NCBI GenBank assembly: GCA_949152475.1
Contig: OX424566.1
Coordinates: forward strand, 25,644,423 to 25,708,422
From: Terebella lapidaria
Lineage: Eukaryota > Annelida > Polychaeta > Terebellida > Terebellidae
Direction: 5' to 3'
Length of the DNA: 64,000 nucleotides
This document shows, piece after piece, positions 12,398 to 23,959 of this stretch (position 1 is the stretch's first letter; each line of letters opens with the position of its first letter). The notes below the pieces were generated by a model. That model did no database searches. It saw nothing but the letters and a program-made list of their open reading frames with translations, and was not told the origin of the DNA. The translations under genes were made by a program, and so were the position numbers.

Positions 12398-12615
12398 TAT
12401 GGGAAGCCGCTGCAGCATGCGAGAAGTGACAAGCAATGAGAACTAATGCCTACATGTACCTGTGACTGAAAGTTAGCCTGTAAACGGCGAAATGCGAGCT
12501 ATTAACTTTGACCTGTAACATACGAGTTAACTTTACAAACTGCATGCAACAAAATGAAACTTGAATATTTGGTATACAATTTTTTTCGTATCAAACCATG
12601 CACCGGCTTTCCATA
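12398..12615. mobile_element. MITE family M1, copy 2
   Basis: Ends TATGGGAAGCCGCTGC and GCACCGGCTTTCCATA match copy 1. The inside shares GAGTTAACTTTACAAACTGC and TTCGTATCAAACCATG with it. The GACATGCGAGAAG repeats are reduced to about one, so the copies differ mainly in terminal repeat number. Confidence 0.7.
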
Positions 12616-13099
12616 GAATCATCCTATGAATAAAGAAGATGTTGGCCTCGTGAAAAAGTAACAGTGTTGAATTCATATAGTGAAACATATGTTGATACTA
12701 TTTCTGTAAAATACACAATAAACAACAGTGGAGAGAATTATTTATGTGGTGAACAAAGATGTTTTGGAATAGGTATAACTGGGGTTAGATCAATTGGGAA
12801 AACACGAAATAAAAAAAAAAAACGCCATTCAGCATAGCACAATCCTCGATATTCTACTGTCTTGCAGAAGTGTTTGCAAATTCTTTAATTGCTTCTCCAA
12901 GACCCTTTAGTGGAATCTTAGAAATTTCTCTGGAAATCAGTACATTTTTATGTGTGAATGGTCTTGACACTTAATAGCACATCTGAGAAATGTTACGTAA
13001 AAGCCCCCTAGCAAGAAATGTTTTCTCATATACATCTCTAATCCAAATTTCTATATACTCCTGTTTGATCATTTGGATTGTTATTGATTGAAAACTAGG

Positions 13100-13500
13100 T
13101 AGGCCTAGGCACTCGCTCATTTTGGCACCAAAAATTGGCAATTCAGGCATTTCGGAAGAAATGCCTTTATGGTTTTAGCAAAAAAAAATTTTCTTTTTTT
13201 TCCCGTTGTTTTGGTTTCCAACCGATAACTTAAGTTGGCCTCGATGTATCTTCGCCAAATTTTCAGCATTGGTCAGACATATTATGTGGAAGAATCCTCT
13301 TGTTTTTTAGCCGGATCCGAGGTCCGTGAGGATGAAATCCATGTCGAGTTTCAGCACGATAACTCAAAAAAGAAACAGGCAATGGCTGCATAACTTTGCA
13401 TGGAGGGTCAAATATCAACAGGGAACAACCCTATTGCTTTTGGGATCAATCAGTCAGACGACCTTTGACCTAGAGGTCAGAAGAGTTTTCATTCAGTCAT
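13100..13500. repeat. Leader of the tandem-repeat block
   Basis: Single-copy sequence precedes the array. It contains a perfect 9-bp-stem hairpin, AGGCATTTC/GAAATGCCT (13143-13164). GAAATGCCT occurs again at 14242-14250, just before a CTAG (14271-14274) that may be the 3' end of a second Helitron-like family. The link is tentative. Confidence 0.35.
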
Positions 13501-15693
13501 CCTTGAGGTTTCCTGCATATCTCGGAAATAGTGCGTCGTAGAGCGAAATGGACCTTACTTTCAGACTCATCGCCTTAGGGGTATTAGGGATGACCTATGA
13601 CCTTGACCTGAATTTTTTTTGCCGAGTGGGCATTTTTTGTTTTGTTCGATATCTCGGAATCGGTGTGACGTAGAGCAAAACGAACGTTATTTTCGGACTC
13701 GTCGCCCTAGACAAACATGTACCAGGGATATTAGGGATGACCTTGACCTTGAATTTTTCTGCAGAGTCGGCATTTTTCGTTTTCGTCAATATCTCGGAAA
13801 CGGTGCGTCGTAGAGCGAAACAGACGTTATCTTCGAACTCATTTCCCTAGACACACATGTCTAAGGGGTAGTATGGATGAACTTTGACCTTGACCTGAAT
13901 TTTTTTTTACTGAGTCAGCATTTTTCGCTTTCGACGATATCTCAGAAATGGTGTGCCCTAGAGCGAAACCGACTTATTCTCGGACTCGTCGCCCTAGACA
14001 AACATGTTTGAGGGGTATTATGTATGAACTTTGACCTTGACTGGAAATTTCTTTGCAGAGTCGGCATTTTTCGTTTTCAACAAACATGTCTAAGGGGTAT
14101 TATGGATTAACTTTGACCTTGACCTCAAATTTTTCTGCTGAGTCGACATTTTTTCATTTTCGTCAATATCTTGGAAACAATGTGTCGTAGAGCCCATGGT
14201 AAAATGTATGTTATAAATATTATAAATTAGTCTTAACACCGAAATGCCTCCAAGGTATCTTTAGGCCTTGACGTCTAGTTTTTCTGCTGAGTCGGCATTT
14301 TTCTTTTTCGTTGATATCTCGGAAGCGGTGCGTCGTAGAGCGAAACAGACGTCATTTATGGACTCGTCGCCCTAGACAAACATGTCTAATGAGTATTATG
14401 AACTTCGATCTTGACTTGACATTTTTTTGCCTAGCCGGCATTTTTCGTTTTCGTCGATATCTCGGAAACGGAGCATCGTAGAACGATACGGATATTATTT
14501 TCAGACTCGTCGCCCTAGACAAACATGTCCGAGGGGTATCAGGGTAGGGATGACTTTTGACCTTGACCTTGAATTTTTCTGCACAGTCAGCATTTTTCGT
14601 TTTCGTTGATTTCTCGGAAACGGTGTGTCTTAGAGGGAAACAGACATTATTTTAGGACTCGCGACCCTAGACAAACATGTCTAAGGGGTATTAGGGCTGA
14701 CCTTGACCTAAAATTTTTCTGCTGAGTTGGAATTTCTCGTTTTCGCCGATATCTCGGAATCGGTGCGACGTAGAACGAAACGGACGATATTTTCGGACTC
14801 GTCGCTCTAGACAAACATGTTGCAGGGGTATTGGGGATGACCTTTGACCTTGACCTTGAATTTTTCTGCTGAGTCAGCCTTTTTCGTTTTCGTCGATATC
14901 TTGTGATCGATGCGTCGTAGAGTGAAACGGATGTTATTTTCGGACTCGTCGCCCTAGACAAAGATGTCCAAGGTTATTAGGGTAGGGATGACCTTTGACC
15001 TTGACCTTGAATTTTTCTGCAGAGTCGAAATTTTCCGTTTTCGTTGATTTCTCGGAAATGGTGTGTCTTAGAGCGAAACAGACATTATTTTAGGACTCGT
15101 GACCCTGGACAAACATGTCTAAGGGGTATTAGGGTTGACCTTGACCTAAATTTTTTTTGCTGAGTTGGCATTTTTCGTTTTCGTCGATATCTCGGAATCG
15201 GTGCGACGTAGAGCGAAACGGACGGTATTTTCGGATTCGTCGCCCTAGACAAACATGTCACAAGGGTAATGGGGATGACCTTTGACCTTGACCTTGAATT
15301 TTTCTGCTGAGTCAGCTTTTTTCGTTTTTGTCGATATCTCGGGAAGGATGCGTCGTAGAGCGAAACGGATGTTATTTTCGTACTCGTCGCCCTAGACAAA
15401 CATTTCTAATGGGTATTATGGATGAACTTTGATGTTGACTTGGAATTTTTTTGCCGAGTCGACATTTTTCATTTTCATCGATATCTCGGAAACGGTGCAT
15501 CATAAAGCGAAACGGATGTTATTTTCGGACTCGTCGCCCTAGACAAACATGTCTAAGGGGTATTAGGAATGACCATTGACCATGAAGTGCCGTGTGTCGT
15601 AGTCGAAACGGACGTTATTTTCGGACTCGTCGTCCTAGACAAACATTTCTAATGGGTATTATGGATGAACTTTGATGTTGACTTGAAATTTTT
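13500..15693. repeat. Tandem array, unit about 145 bp (left block)
   Basis: About fourteen diverged units are each marked by TTTTCGTCGATATCTCGGAA, GTGCGTCGTAGAGCGAAAC, GTCGCCCTAGACAAACATGT and a stretch of TGACCTTTGACCTTGACCT. The array ends where an inverted-repeat element interrupts it at 15694 and resumes at about 17114. Short reading frames here (Arg/Ser-rich) are by-products of the repeat. Confidence 0.9.
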
Positions 15694-17113
15694 AGGTTAC
15701 CGGACCAATGGTCCGATAACCTATTGGCATGGCGTTGCGTCCGTCGTCCGTCGTCGTCCGTCGTCGTCCGTCGTCGTCCGTCGTCGTCCACATTTTTATC
15801 TTTTTTGTTTACAGGCGAATTTTTCTGAAATTTTGCACAAAAATACTTAAAAATAATTCAAGAAGGAGGTACTTTTTAGTTTTTTGATTTTCGCATTTTT
15901 TTTCAAAATGGCGGCCGTTTTCAACGAAAAATGCCTGATTTTGGACTTTGGCGGCCATTTTCTCAAAATCTGTTCAGTAACTTTTTTTCTTTTTGATAAA
16001 TAACACTCCTCATATGTACTCCTATGATGTCTATAAATTTCGTTGCGCTTGAATCGCTCGAAGTGGGCCATTTTGGCCCAAACTCGGCTCAAATGGGACT
16101 TTCCCATGTTAAATTCTCCTATGCTTTATAATGGGACACATTATGCCTAATATCTCACTTGATATTGAGATTAGAGACTAGGAATCAATTGTGGACCTAT
16201 AGGAAATGATATATGCTGAATATTCTCGTGACCTTGAATTTGACCTCTGACCTCAGTTTCAAGGTCAGAGCACAAAATGGCTTATATCTCGCTTATTATC
16301 GACTCTACAGCTTAGGAATCAATTGTGGACATATAGGAAATGATATATTCTGAATATTCTCGTGATCTTGAATTTGACCTCTGACCTCAGTTTCAAGGTC
16401 AGAGCACAAAATGGCTTATATCTCGCTTATTATCGACTCTACAGCTTAGGAATCAATTGTGGACATATAGGAAATGATATATGCTGAATATTCTGATGAC
16501 CTTGAATTTGACCTTCGACCTCATTTTCAAGGTCACAGGACAAAATGGCTAATATCTCGCTTGTTATCGACTTTACAGCTTAGCAATCAATTATGAACAT
16601 ATAGGAAATGATATATGCAGATTATTGTCATGACCTTGAATTTGACCTTTGACCTCATTTTCAAGGTCACAGGACAAAATGGCTAATATCTCACTTATTA
16701 TCGATTTTACAGCTTAGGAATCAATTGTGGACATATAGGAAATGATATATGCTGAATATTCTCGTGACCTTGAATTTGACCTCTGACCTCATGTCCTTGG
16801 TCCAAGGACAAACTGGCTCATATCTTGCTCCTCTATTGACTGTATGGCTTGGGAATCAATTGTGGACATGATATACATGATATAGAAAATGATATACACT
16901 GAATATTTTGATGACCTTGAATTTGACCTTTGCCCTTTCATTTTCAAGGCTACAGCATAAAATTGCTAATATCTCTCTGATTATTGAACTTACAGCTTAG
17001 CAATCAACTGTGGACATGATATATGCTTAATGTTATGCTGAATATTCTCTTGACCTTGAATTCAACCAGGGACCTGGCTAACACCTAAAATATTAAACAT
17101 TGTCCGGTAACCT
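15694..17113 (+). mobile_element. Non-autonomous inverted-repeat element inserted in the tandem array (AGGTTACCGG family)
   Basis: The left end AGGTTACCGGACCAATGG and right end CATTGTCCGGTAACCT are inverse. Just inside the left end is a (GTCGTCC)n stretch (15735-15790). Next comes a conserved segment with GAAGTGGGCCATTTTGGCCC (16057-16076), then a tandem array (16150-17060, unit about 125 bp) marked by AGGAATCAATTGTGGACATA and GTGACCTTGAATTTGACC. Degenerate minus-strand relatives lie at 34600-35830 and a fragment near 23060-23140. There is no coding capacity. Confidence 0.75.
16150..17060. repeat. Tandem repeat, unit about 125 bp, inside the AGGTTACCGG element
   Basis: About seven units contain CAAAATGGCTAATATCTCGC, AATCAATTGTGGACATATAG and AGGAAATGATATATGCTGAA. 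Each also carries TGACCT/AGGTCA half-sites. Confidence 0.85.
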
Positions 17114-18740
17114 ATCTTTGGCCCTTGGCCTAATTTTTTTGCCGAGCCAGCATTTTTCGTTTTCGTCGATATCTCGGAAACAATGTGTCGTAGAGCGAAA
17201 CAGACGGTATTTTCGGACTTGTCGCCCTAGACAAACATTTCGAAGAGTATTATGGATGAACTTTGATCTCGACTTGAAATCTTTTTGCCGAGCCAGCATT
17301 TTTCGTTTTCGTCGATATCTCGGAAAAAAGTGTGTCGTAAAGCAAAACGGACGTCATTTTCGGACTCGTCACCCTAGACAAACATATCGAAGGGGTATTA
17401 GGGATGACCTTTGACCTTGACTTTCTCGAAAACAGTGCGTCTTACAGCAAAACGGACGTTATTTTGGGACTCGTAGCCCTAGACAAACATGTCTAAGGGG
17501 AATTATGGACAAACTTTGATTTTGGTCTGAATTATTTTTTTGTGTTTTCGTCGATATCTCGGAAACGATGCGTAGTAGAGCGAAACAGATTATTATTTTC
17601 GGACTCGTCGCCCTAGACAAACATGTCTGAGGGCAATTAGGGTAGGGATGACCTTTGACTTTGGCCTTGACTTTTTCTGCAGAGTCGGCATTTTTCGTTT
17701 CGTCGATTTCTCGGAAATGGTGTGTTTTAGAGTGAAACAGACGCTATTTCAGGACTCGTCACCCTAAAAAAGCATGTCTCAAGGGTATTAGGGATGACCT
17801 TTGACTTTGGCCAGAAATTTTATTGCCGAGTCGGCATTTTTCGTTTTCAGCGATATCTCGGAAACGGTGCAATGTAAACCGGAACGGACGTTATTTTCGG
17901 ACTCATCGCCCTAAAAACATGTCTCAGGGGTATTAGGGATGACCTTGACCTTGATTTTTTTTTGCTGAATCGGCATTTTTCATTTTCATTGATATCTCGG
18001 AAAAGATGTCTTGTGAGCGAAACGGACGTTGTTTTTGGACTCGTCGCCCTAGACAAACATGTTTAAGGGGTATTAGGGTAGGGATGACCTTTGACTCTGA
18101 TCTTGAATTTTTCTGCAGAGTCGGCATTTTTCGTTTTCCTCGATTTCTCGGAAATGGTGTGTCTTAGAGCGAAACAGACGTTATTTTAGGACTCGTCACC
18201 CTAGACAAACATGTCTAAGGGGTATTAGGGATGACCTTTGACCTTGGCCTGAAATTTTTTTGCCGAGTCAGTATTTTTCGTTTTCAGCGATATCTCGGAA
18301 ACGGTGCGACGTAGAACGAAAAGGATGTTATTTTCGGACTCGTCGCCCTAGACAAACATGTCTTAGGGGTATCAGGGATGACCTTGACCTTGAATTTTTC
18401 TGCTGAATCAGCATTTTTCATTTTCGTCGATATCTCGGAAACGGTGTGTTGTGGAGCGAAACAGACGTTATTTTCGGATTCAACACCCTAGACCAACATG
18501 TATGAGTCGTATTATGGATGAACTTTTGACCTTGACCTGAATTTTTTTTGCCGAGTCAGCATTTTTCGTTTTCGGCGATATCTCAGAAACAGTGTGTCGT
18601 AGAGCGAAACCGACCTTATTTTCGGACTCGTCACCTTGGACAGATATGTCTAAGGGGTACTAGTATTATGGATGAACTCTGATCTCAATCTGAAATTTTT
18701 TTGCTGAGTCAACATTCTTCATTTATGTCGATATCTTGGA
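17114..18740. repeat. Tandem array, unit about 145 bp (right block)
   Basis: About eleven units of the same repeat as 13500-15693, separated from it by the inserted element. The last units decay around 18735, where an inverted-repeat arm begins. Confidence 0.9.
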
Positions 18741-18770
18741 TAGTCTGTGGGCCATTTTGAAAAAAAAAAA

Positions 18771-19190
18771 TTTCGTCGCCAAATCGGGCATATTAGGTTT
18801 ATTGGTGTCATTCTGTAGGTTTTTATATCAGGAAAAATATCAGATCGGGTAACCTTCTCTAAAAGTGTCCAAACAATGGAAAAAAAGTCTTTTTCCAAGA
18901 TGGCCACCAAGTCCGATCAAAAAGTTTGTTTTTGTTTTTTCCCTACTTCTAGACGTGCTAGAAGTGTAATCTTAGTGTCCTTTCTTAGGTTTTGAGGGTT
19001 GAAGAATCCAATCAAACACATTCCAATAACAATTATGCATTTTTTTCAATTGCAAAAGTGCACTTCGACTGGTATTTGAGTGTCAGAAATAGCTATTTGC
19101 GAAGGAAGTCTGTTTTCAAATGAAGTTGCGCTATTCATTACCACGTATTACCATTTTGAACAAAACAATCCCATGAATACATCATTAAGA
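18771..19190 (+). repeat. Left arm of a long inverted repeat
   Basis: The segment from CGTCGCCAAATCGGGCATAT to CCATGAATACATCATTA is present in inverse orientation at 22130-22540, with many substitutions. The arms are about 420 bp and the spacer about 2.9 kb; the spacer holds Helitron-like copy 3 and an LTR-like/minisatellite region. Confidence 0.75.
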
Positions 19191-19200
19191 GTTTATTGTT

Positions 19201-20209
19201 TCCCCTGAACAAAGTTAAGCAGATACTATGAATTTGCGATCGTCGCGCCGCTACAAGTGCCGTACAGACTTGCTTGTGAACGCTCCACAAGGTGCAAATC
19301 TGAACTGCTTCTGACAATATTCCATATGGATATGCCTTAAAGCAGAAACCCATAAGAGATCCTCTTATGGATTTCTGCTTATAGTAACATCTCAAAACGT
19401 ATCGGTTCTGGTTGCCATGGGGACCAAAATGGCCGATGGGCGACACATTTCTTGACAAAATTAGCTGTTTCGACAAACATGGTTTGTGAAGGCTCCAGGG
19501 GTGGTACTTTTATAGGTATCACTAGAATATTGAAGAGGCATATTGAGCAGTGACCAGACACAGAGATATTTAATAATTATAGTTAATGAAAAGACTTCTT
19601 AAAACAAAGTTGATATCCAGCTCGAGGTCAGCGATCATTCCTTTCGGTTGCAATTAGGAAACATATCACACTGGATGTGTGTGCAAGTATGGAGCTGATG
19701 GATTTGTTCAAAATATATACTATTATCGAATACATTAACTTGACTTTCATCAGTTAAGTCTATTATTGTCCACAATAAAAATAGTAAAGATGAGAACATT
19801 TTATTATATGATTAAACGTAGTAAGTCTTTTGTCCAGTATATATTTTATATCTGCAGTGATAATATTAATTAGTTAATATCACTAACTTATTACAACAGT
19901 TGAATCATATTTATTATCAGCGAATGTAGATAAGAAATCACTTGTATTGTTGGGAATTGGATAAGCTGAATTATCTGGTAAGAAATAATATGGTGAATAT
20001 TTCAGTAGTTGAAAGTATTACTGCATGGCATAAAATTAGTTAGGACTTGGAGCTTTTATTGCTGACACTGATGAAAGACACTGGGGCAGCAGTGCTACTT
20101 TGATATAAGATATTTTGTCTGAATTAACATAATATATTTTGGGCAACAGAAATGACAGGGCATCACGGGGATACACTCATGTGGTAGGAGACGACCGGAT
20201 AGCGTATAG
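19201..20209 (+). mobile_element. Helitron/Helentron-like non-autonomous element, copy 3 (diverged)
   Basis: Start TCCCCTGAACAAAGTTAAGC and the following GCGATCGTCGCGCCG match copy 2. The right end reads GGGGATACACTCATG and GACGACCGGATAGCGTATAG before a T. The hairpin is eroded and the final CTAG has become ATAG. Only one or two 130-bp units and almost none of the 121-bp units remain. It looks older than copies 1 and 2. Confidence 0.65.
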
Positions 20210-20234
20210 TTTTATGAACATCAAATACATATAT

Positions 20235-22010
20235 TGTAACGGTTCTAGCGTTGATATAGTAGTAGCATATGTTCGTTGGGTTGAGCTTAGCTGACCAGAT
20301 GCCTATGAGTTTGGCTTTTTGCCTCGTCTCAGACTGCGGGGGTCGCTCAGTTAACTCGGAATGGCCGCTTGGCTGACTCTGGTTCTCCATCTGGAATGGC
20401 CGCCTGGCTGACTCTGGTTCTCCGTCTGGAATGGCCGCCTGGCTGACTCTGGTTCTCCTTCTGGAATGGTCACTCGGCTGACTCTGGATTTCCGACTGCA
20501 GGGGTCGTTCATCTTGAACTGGTTCTCCGGTTAGAATGGCCACTCGGCTCGACTCCGTTTCTCCGTCTGGAATGGTCATTCGGCTGACTCTGGTTTTCCG
20601 GGTGCAAGGGTCATTCGGCCGCTCGACTGACTCTGGTTCTCTGGCTGGAATGGTCACTCAACTGACTCTGGTTCTCCGGGTGCAAGGGTCATTCGGCCGC
20701 TCGACTAACTCTGGTTCTCTGTCTGTAATGGTCACTCGGCTGACTCTGGTTCTCTGGGTGCGAGGGTCATTCGGACGCTCGACTGACTTTGGTTCTCCGT
20801 CTGGAATGGTTACTCGGCTGACTCTTGTTCTCTGTTCAGCTTACTCTGGTTCTCTGACTGGAATGGAAGGTCGACTGACTCTGGTTCTCCGGCTGGAATT
20901 GTTACTCAGCTGACTCTCTGGCTGCAGGGGTCTTTCGGCTGACTCTGGTTCTCTGGCTGGAATGGTTGCTGGGCTGATTCTGGTTCTCCAGCTGCAGGGG
21001 GTCGTTCGGCTTACTCTGGTTCTCCGGCTGGAATGGCTGGACGACTGACTCTGGTTCTCTGGCTGGAATGGTTGCTCGGCTGACTCTGGTTCTCCAGCTG
21101 GAATGGCTGGATGACAGACTCTGGTTCTCCGGCTGGAATGGTTGCTCGGCTGACTCTGGTTCTCCAGCTGGAATGGTTGTTCGGCTGACTATAGTTCTCC
21201 AAATGCAGGGGTCACTCGGCTGACTCCGGTTCTCCTGGGGCAGGGGTCACTCGGCTGACTCTGGTTCTCCGGCTGGAATGGTTGTTCGGCTGACTATAGT
21301 TCTCCAAATGCAGGGGTCACTCGGCTGACTCCGGTTCTCCGGGTGCAGGGGTCACTCGGCTGACTCTGGTTCTCCATCTGGAATGGTAACTCGGCCGACT
21401 CTGGTTCTCTGGCTGTAGGGGTCGTTTGGCAGACTCTTGTTCTCCCACTGTAGTGGTGTTTCAGGGGACTTTGGTACTCCGGCTGCAGTTTGTCTCGAAT
21501 GACTTCCGGTTTTGTTTCGGGTGACGTCGGTTCTCTGGCTGCAGGCGGTCTCGGGTGGTAGCGGGTTTGGTCTGCAGTCACTCCTTGCCTGTGCAAAGTA
21601 AGGATCGCCAATCATTCGGGTTTTAGTCCGCATTCCTCATCAACCTTTTCCTCTTCGTCTGATTGTTCAGTTGATAGCTTGGGTTCTGAGCTATTTCAGA
21701 CGTTATCAGCTTTATTTTATCCAACGGGTCTTCCAATCAATTCCACGTTCAACTTTGGTTGACTTTACTTCTTGAAATTCTTTAAGTTCAGTGTCATTCC
21801 ATCTGTATACCCGAACACGGAGTCGGATGGGCCGACTCAAATATCAACTCTCGGCTTGATTTCAAGGTTTCTTGACGAATCACACATTCGGAAGAACTTG
21901 TTGCAGATACATCTAGAGAGGAAGTTGACTATGATTGAACTCAACCACATGTGTTATATATGTTGTACAACAATTGCCAAATTTATTTGTTTCACACAGT
22001 ATTAAATATG
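20235..22010. mobile_element. LTR-like fossil region containing a minisatellite
   Basis: It begins TGTAACGGTTCTAGCG at 20235, the same TGTAACGG start as the solo LTR at 46152, and shares a short AAAGTAAGGATC word (21597) with it. No matching right end was identified, so limits are approximate and the element is broken. The assignment rests mainly on the terminal motif. Confidence 0.3.
20330..21560. repeat. Minisatellite, 30-bp basic unit
   Basis: About forty units of GGCTGACTCTGGTTCTCC followed by GGCTGGAATGGT or GGGTGCAGGGGTCACTC. Because the unit is a multiple of three, minus-strand frames stay open in places and give a repeating TRVSRxTIPxGEPES-like peptide. I regard this as a by-product of the period, not a gene. 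Confidence 0.85.
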
Positions 22011-22129
22011 AAGTAGAAAAAAAACAAGACCTTAGAAACGAATGTTCAGCAAGTAGATAGCATATGATCTATATGGCCATTGTTCCGCTTTTCTTCATAT
22101 AATTTGGATGTGCATAAACTGATATGTTG

Positions 22130-22540
22130 ATGATTTATTCATGGAATTGTTTTGTTCAAAGTGGTAATACCTGGTAATAAATAGCGCAGCTACATTTAAA
22201 ACAGGCTTCCTCCACAAATCGCTATTTCTGACGTTCAAATACCAGTCAAAGTGTGGTTTTTCAATTGAAATAACGCATAAATGTTCTTGAAATGTATTTC
22301 ATTGGATTCCTCAACCTTCAAAACCTAAGAAAAGACACCAAGATTACACTTCTAGCTTGTCTAGAAGCGGAGAAAAAACAAAAACACTTTTCGATAGGAC
22401 GCGGTGGCCATCTTGGAAATGTCATTTTTTCCATTGTTTGGACACTTTTTGAGAAGGTTACCAGGTCTAATATTTTTCCTGACATGAAAATCTACAGAAT
22501 GACACCAAAAAACCTAATATGCCCGATTTGGCGACGAAAA
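22130..22540 (-). repeat. Right arm of the long inverted repeat
   Basis: Inverse of 18771-19190: starts GTTGATGATTTATTCATGG and ends GCCCGATTTGGCGACG. It is followed at 22580-22635 by GTGTCGTAGAGCCCATGG and TTGACGTCTAG, which also occur at 14183-14274 in the left array, so both sides of the block share an end sequence. Confidence 0.75.
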
Positions 22541-22639
22541 CCTATTTCAGAGGTCTCCTGGAAAATTGCCTAAGGACTAGGAAACAGTGTGTCGTAGAGC
22601 CCATGGTAAACATGTTATAAATATTGACGTCTAGTTTCA

Positions 22640-23244
22640 CCTTTGTTGCCTGTGCACACAGAACAATTACATACAGATCTTATGTTTATATTACAGGCAT
22701 AATGGGGATCATATATGGTGGATCTATTGGTTACTTTGAACTTGACCCTGGACTGTTTTGAGTATAAATTTTCTCAATATCACGTTTGAAAAAGTTTGGA
22801 AATGTGCAAATCGGCATTTGCATTCAAAATTAATGCTTGTGGATAAGGAACTTCGGGTTGTTTTATGAGCATGCAGGGAATCATGAATGGTGGACTATGA
22901 AAGGTCAATACAATTTGGTGTGAAAAAAGTTAATGCTTAATAGTTAACACTATACATTTCTTCAGTAGCCTTTCTTAAACCTTACTATCTATTTTTTGAA
23001 TCACCGTATTTATAGTTTGACAGCTCATTGTTGTGATGTGTGAGCTTGTGTCCATTGTCGACGTCAGTCCACATTTTTATCCTTATTTGCACAAAAATAG
23101 CTAAGAATAATTCAAGAAGTATTTTTTTCTAGTTTAATTAGGTCCACTGAATACTTTCGACGAAAATAATGACCAAATAATGAATTTTATTTCTGACCAT
23201 TCGTAATAAGTATAAAAACGGAATTCCTTCAGTAATAGGCTTAA
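22640..23244. other. Degenerate repeat interval
   Basis: No gene. A fragment resembling the AGGTTACCGG element (CCACATTTTTATCC and AATAATTCAAGAAG) lies near 23068-23120. Confidence 0.4.
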
Positions 23245-23661
23245 GGTAGTCCGCTCCAAACAGTGAGGGAAGGGGTCAAAGGGTTTTTTAAAAATAAATA
23301 CCTGTATCAACAAAATCTAAAGCTTCAAAATGATATATTTTATAGCGTAACTGTTCAGCATCCTAAAACTATAAAGAAAATAGGGAGTCACCGTATCCGT
23401 TTGCATGGAAAACACGATGCAAGATGTAAATATGGACCAAAAAATGTACAAAAATGCCGGAATTTATGTCATTTTAGGTAAATATGTATGATTTTGATCG
23501 AATATGCAGAAGAAACAAGCACGGTGACCCCCTATTTTCTTTTCAGTATTAGGTTGCTAATCATTTACTCTATAAAATAATGTCATTTTGAAGAGATAAT
23601 ATTCAAGAAATGACTTTTAAATTTTGACTCTCCGTTACCTCACTGTTTGTAGCGGACTACG
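23245..23661. mobile_element. MITE flanked by TTAA target duplication
   Basis: TTAA at 23241-23244 and 23662-23665 flank a 417-bp element. Its ends GGTAGTCCGCTCCAAACAG and CTGTTTGTAGCGGACTACG are inverted repeats of about 24 bp with two mismatches. A TTAA duplication points to piggyBac or Kolobok mobilisation. There is no coding capacity. Confidence 0.8.
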
Positions 23662-23959
23662 TTAAGTAGAGTATAGGCCGAAATTTCACTTTTAGACACT
23701 TTGCTCGAAGTTTGTTCAGTACCTTCCTGTCTAATTTCACATCTGGTTGGCAATTTGTACTGTTAAATTCTCTGCTTACATAATACTTCCAGATGTAGCT
23801 TAGGTTTGTATTATGAGTACATACAAGGAGAGGGATTCATATAAGGCTGATATTTTGTGACCTAGAACTTGACCTCGGATGATTTGGAGTAGTAAATTTA
23901 AAAGTCATGTCCAAAGTGAAATGTGTGAACTGACCTTTGCATATGAATTGACTGCAGAT

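Noticed and set aside
13595-18127. Multiple 60-110-codon frames in the tandem arrays
   Set aside because: Repeating SRATSPKITSV-type peptides follow the repeat unit on both strands; no coding evidence.
20163-20657. A 164-codon minus-strand frame with TRVS/GEPES repeats
   Set aside because: Produced by the 30-bp minisatellite running into the Helitron-like 3' end; no domain, start context or splice support.
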